From Allodiplogaster sudhausi (Eukaryota > Nematoda > Chromadorea > Rhabditida > Diplogasteridae): DNA of 64,000 nucleotides. Made by a program: the position numbers and the translations under genes. The stretch's first letter is position 1. Each line of letters begins with the position of its first letter. The DNA is taken from contig CALZFC010000020.1 of the NCBI GenBank assembly GCA_945643635.1, positions 3,061,501-3,125,500 of the forward strand. Direction: 5' to 3'. The notes under the pieces are model-generated. The model worked only from the letters and a program-made list of their open reading frames with translations, made no database searches and was not told where the DNA came from. Below, piece after piece: positions 60,061-64,000 of the stretch.

Positions 60061-60673
60061 TCTCCTTCCCTCTATCTCCGACACAGAAAGAAACAAGCCA
60101 TTTAATCGTTTTCCCCCTGCTGGTCCATGAGAATTTCTAGCCAACCGAATAACCAAGTCATTTCTTCGTTGGGAATCCAATTCATTGTATGGATGTTGAA
60201 AGGCAAATTAAAACGGAAGAAGGAACGACTGACTACAGTCGCGCTTGAGTGGCATATCAACAAAGTGCTTAGAGTCGGGGAAGAGCCGCGCACTCTGGAC
60301 AGCCTCGAGGAGCGACCCGCTGCAGTAGATCTTTTGCCGCATGGCAAGCGTTTTCACTGGCTCTGGAAAAGAAAGGTATATGCATTAAGAAATATAATAA
60401 GCGGCGTTTTAAATATTTGGAATAAGGACGACAAAAAAGGTAATTGGAATTGTTTTCTTCTTCGATTTTACAGTTTAAAAAAAAGAAGAGAAAGAGAGGA
60501 AAAGGATGAGAAAGCGAAGAGAAAGAAATAATCGAACCTTTGCGAAGAGCGTGGAAGAGGAGAGGCGCCGTTGTAGTGCAGAAGAAGGCACGCAGCAGCG
60601 CCAGTTGAGGAGAGCGAATGACGAGAAGGAGTCCGTGGCGAGGAGGAGAAGCTGACCCCTTGGCCACGCCCAT
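55608..60673 (-). CDS. Trehalase (GH37)
   Basis: Twelve exons in transcription order: 60673-60538, 60362-60237, 59178-59036, 58930-58844, 57907-about 57709, about 57608-57451, 57365-57227, 57135-57018, 56877-56730, 56403-56286, 56210-55957, 55805-55608; about 607 residues. It hydrolyses trehalose to two glucoses. GH37 landmarks in order: KIYCSGSLLEAVQSARLFPD, signature 1 PGGRFREMYYWDSF (about 188-201), FGFVPNGNRVYYLNRSQPP, SGRDFSSRW with the catalytic Asp (about 349), VIPVDLN, LWNEEHACWFDYDL, signature 2 QWDFPNAWAP (about 490-499), and GGGGEY with the catalytic Glu (about 556). The usual SGWDFS Trp is Arg here. The N-terminal exon is hydrophobic (LLLVIRSPQLALLRAFF), possibly an anchor; translation may instead start at MRQKIYC. 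The junction between exons 5 and 6 is unsettled. Intron 9 has a GC donor (56729); GT use would add three residues. Confidence 0.88.
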
Positions 60674-60914
60674 CCTGGCAGCCCGAGCACCGCCCACTCG
60701 GTCAGAGCACCAGAGAGACAGAGGAGGCTGCGGTGGTGAGAGACACAGAGGACGAGGCATCAGAGTCTACAAGACATCAACCGAAGTACACACGAATATC
60801 CCAGACATCGAGGAAAAAGGAGGCATTTGAAGGGAATATAGATAAACAGACTCCTTATTTCGATCAGATTGATCAGAGAGGAAAGGGGCGGGGCCTCAGG
60901 CAGTATTAGTTTAA
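60674..60914. other. Upstream region of trehalase
   Basis: Presumed promoter. No gene seen. Confidence 0.4.
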
Positions 60915-63298
60915 GAGAGCCTGTCTGACATACTCGATCATGAGGGTGCAGGGAACAAAAATATTTTTTGATTTTTATTTCCTTTGCAGGGCTTATGTAG
61001 CATCATGAGAGCTTCCAAAAAAACTTTTTTTCAAAAAATATTTTGAATGTATAACTACAGTATGCCTCGATTTATCGAAAATATTCGATTGACCATAAAA
61101 TTCGTAAAAGCTAATCAAACTAAATTTTGAAAGTATCGTTAGATTCGTCATCTAATGGCGCATAAAAGTGCCTAAACAAGTTTTTCATAAAAGTTTCATT
61201 ATAAGGTCGAAATGAGTATTTTTATTATTGGAATATACCATTAGAGTGCAAAGCCGTAGAAACTGCGCGATGATACCATATCCATTTGATAGAGCGTCAT
61301 TTGTTACCCCTAGAAAACTGACTCTCATGTGGATCCTCCTACAAGAACTTTACAATGTACGGGGGTGAACACCTCGTAAAGTAATAACCCGCAGAACAAA
61401 AAAGGCTATAAAATGCGTTTTTCTCGCTCTATTCAGAAACCAAAGATACCATTGTGTTTATAGTGCAGAAATGCATAAAAATGTCATATATTATTTGTTC
61501 ATACGATTACGTTCTCAATGACTTTTTCGGGAAAAAACTGTATTTCTGGTCAGCTGGAGATAGGTTAGCGCCTGTAGTCAGAAAACGAAGAAAAACTGCG
61601 CCTAAATACGTATGTCACGTGAAAGCTGAGTCTTTTCTACGTGTAATATACTATCTTCTTGCCGAATTGTGCTACATGAAAGTTTCAATATATCCCCTTG
61701 AAGCGCGCACTCACAGTGCGGGCTGTACAGTAAATCCCCTTTAACCTCGCAATCCGGCTTCATTTGCGATATTGGTTGATGTGGTACATAACATCTTATT
61801 CAGCATGTCCTCATACACAAAAAATGCTGTAACTATTTTAAATTCTTATATCTTCACCAAAAAGTTCGGCAGAAACTCCTTTTGCCTTTGTGCGCAAGCG
61901 ACAGAAAAAGTGTCCGTAGTCAAAAGAATATGGAAAACTACACCTAAATGAGCATTCTATATGAAAGCCCAGTCTTTTTTTGCGTAGAATTTACTTCTTT
62001 AGTATAGAATTCTTGGGGGCATAACAAAAGCGGAGCGGTCAGAAAGAGCTGCTGTCAAAAGCGCGGCGGTCAAAAGCGCAGAGAATAGATGCAGAGCGAG
62101 CGCTGCGCATTTGACCCATGCGCTTCTAATTGCTGCGATGCGCACTGTGAGTGCGCGCTTCAAGGGGAAATATTGAAACTTTCCCCTAGAACAATTCGGC
62201 AGGAAGATAGTATATTACACGTAGAAAAGACTGGGCTTTCACGTAGAAAGCTCATTTAGATGTAGTCTTTCATATTTTTCTGACTACGTGCACTTTTTTC
62301 TCGCCTGCATAAAAGGCAAAAACAGTTTTTGCCGAAAATAATAACGAAGATTCGCTGATATAAAAACATCTACGTGGTTTTTTTGTGTGATAGGACATGT
62401 GAAATTAAAAATTTTGCAAAACTTCCACTAATATCGCAAATGAAGCCGGATTGCGAGGTTAAAGGGGATTTTCTGGGCAGGCCGCACTGTGAGTGCGCGC
62501 TTCAAGGGGATATATTGAAACGTTCATGTAGCAAAATTCGGCAGGAAGATAGTATATTACACGTAGAAAAGACTCAGCTTTCACGTGACATACGTACTTA
62601 GGCGCAGTTTTTCTTCGTTTTCTGACTACAGGCGCTAACCTCTCTCCAGCTGACCAGAAATACAGTTTTTACCGAAAAAGTCATTGAGAACGTAATCGTA
62701 TGAACAAATAATGTATGACATTTTTATGCATTTCTGCACTATAAACACACTGGTATCTTTGGTTTCTGAATAGAGCGAGAAAAACGCATTTTATAGCCTT
62801 TTTTTGTTCTCCGTTTTATTACTCTACGTGGTGTTCACCCATGTACATTGTAAAGTTCTTGTAGGAGGATCCACATGAGAGGCAGCTGTCTAGGGGTAAG
62901 AAATGACGCTCTATCAAATGGATATGGTCTCATCGCGCAGTTTCTACGGCTTGGCACTCTAATGGCGCATTCCCTTAATATAAGTGTTCATTTCGACCTT
63001 ATAATGAAACTTTTATGAAAAACTTGTTTAGGCACTTTTATGCGCCATTAGATGACGAATCTAACGATACTTTCAAAATTTAGTTTGATTAGCTTTTACG
63101 AATTTTATGGTCAATCGAATATTTTCGATAAATCGAGGCATACTGTAGTTATACATTCAAAATATTTTTTGAAAAAAAGTTTTTTTGGAAGCTCTCATGA
63201 TGCTACATAAGCCCTGCAAAGGAAATAAAAATCAAAAAATATTTTTGTTCCCTGCACCTTCTGCTATGGCCATGGTCGAATATCTCAGACCGGCTCTC
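60915..63298. mobile_element. Foldback element 3 (TTAA-flanked)
   Basis: Begins GAGAGCCTGTCTGACATAC after TTAA (60911-60914) and ends CAGACCGGCTCTC before TTAA (63299-63302). Arms of about 0.8-1 kb pair: for example CAGGGAACAAAAATATTTTT near 60950 mirrors 63237-63256. An inner block, TGTGAGTGCGCGCTTCAAGG, occurs twice in the right half (about 62147 and 62492) and once inverted near 61700. No transposase frame is seen. The termini match foldback element 1. Confidence 0.8.
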
Positions 63299-63322
63299 TT
63301 AACGGCCTCGACCGTGGTTTAA

Positions 63323-64000
63323 GAGAGCATGTCCGTAAGCTTCGAGCGCAGCCTGCCCCGGGAAAATTGTTATCGAATTCATTAACGGAAAACATTTTGC
63401 TTATACAGCTCGACGTGCTCTTTTTAATGAGACTAATTTCATCATCATCCGATTTTTTCCCTTCGGGATACACTACCGTAACCCTGAAAATTCATTGCGC
63501 CATAAATCCGTTCAAAATCTGTTTTGAGAAACGATGTACATATCATTCAATAGCATTTCGAAAGCTCTTCAAATTTCATCTGGGAACATGTTTTACGAAA
63601 ATTTTATTTTGGCCGAGAAAATTGGCGTTTAATTATTTGAAGGGTCGACACGCCACTTTCTGCTCATTTCTACACTCTGGAACCTAGATAGAAAGAAAGA
63701 GCGAGAAATTTGCTATCAAATAATCACCATTCAAGAAAAATCTGAGCGTACCAATTTTTTCTATGACGCGAGCAATGCGCGCGAGTCGGTCAAAATGGCA
63801 CATTTTTGGCCACCGAGGCACCGTGCAAGCGCATTCATCGATCCATAACTACGCTCAATGTTAATATTACAAAATCGTTAGCATATCATCTAAGAGCTCT
63901 CACAGAGATCTTCAAATGCTACATACATACTTTTATTGAAATATTTATATTTCTATGGAAAATTTCGTTCTGTACTTTTAGAACGCTTAAAAAACTACTT
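63323..64000. mobile_element. Foldback element 4, left part (cut by window end)
   Basis: Starts GAGAGCATGTCCGTAAGC after TTAA (63319-63322), only 20 bases beyond element 3. The first 490 bases match element 2; from about 63815 the sequence matches both element 2 and the arm of element 1 near 3200. The right arm lies outside the window. Confidence 0.75.

Noticed and set aside
1..64000. CRISPR arrays, prokaryotic operons, rRNA, viral genes
   Set aside because: None seen. The repeats present are microsatellites and eukaryotic transposon remnants.

Overview
The window looks like a nematode nuclear genome. The genes have many small exons (about 50-200 bp) and short introns. Several start codons sit a few bases after a perfect splice-acceptor motif, as expected for spliced-leader trans-splicing. 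The gene content also fits: a UDP-glucuronosyltransferase, expanded protein tyrosine phosphatase-like genes, a divergent PP1-type phosphatase, an F-box protein, a trehalase and an importin-5 homologue. Exon size and content recall rhabditid/diplogastrid nematodes, but I cannot name the species. CT/GA microsatellites occur throughout, often inside introns with the CT-rich strand being the sense strand.

Layout. 1-10.7 kb holds a tandem array of a two-gene cassette on the minus strand, made of two unrecognised families. One copy is broken by a 2.8-kb foldback element inserted at TTAA. 10.7-12.8 kb is microsatellite-rich and gene-poor. 12.85-15.05 kb is an F-box gene (+). 16.6-21.7 kb is a complete UGT gene (+) whose fifth intron carries a hairpin element and an abutting MITE; a stray copy of its last exon lies at 22.9 kb. 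24.0-26.8 kb and 45.1-48.1 kb are two copies of a PTP-like gene inside a ~3.8-kb segmental duplication. The first copy is frameshifted. The second is intact, with an in-frame triplication of the start of its last exon. 27.6-31.2 kb is a secreted Pro/Tyr-rich protein gene with a 2.25-kb Tc1/mariner-type hairpin in an intron. 31.7-34.1 kb is a PP1-like phosphatase (-). 34.6-37.2 kb is a Tyr/Pro/Gln-rich repeat protein (+). 38.2-39.2 kb is a small single-pass membrane protein (-). 39.8-41.9 kb is a third PTP-like gene (+). 42.5-44.5 kb is an unrecognised acidic protein (+). 49.2-54.8 kb is an importin-5-like gene without much of its N-terminal region (+). 55.6-60.7 kb is a trehalase (-). 60.9 kb to the end contains one complete and one partial foldback element.

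Three themes stand out. (1) A family of long inverted-repeat elements flanked by TTAA, plus short TTAA MITEs, has invaded introns and one exon. (2) GC-AG introns are unusually frequent: about a dozen of roughly 120 introns, each judged by reading-frame continuity and protein-family alignment. (3) All three PTP-like genes replace the catalytic Cys of the HC(X)5R loop with Gly, so they look like pseudophosphatases. I see no prokaryotic operon, CRISPR array or viral gene.
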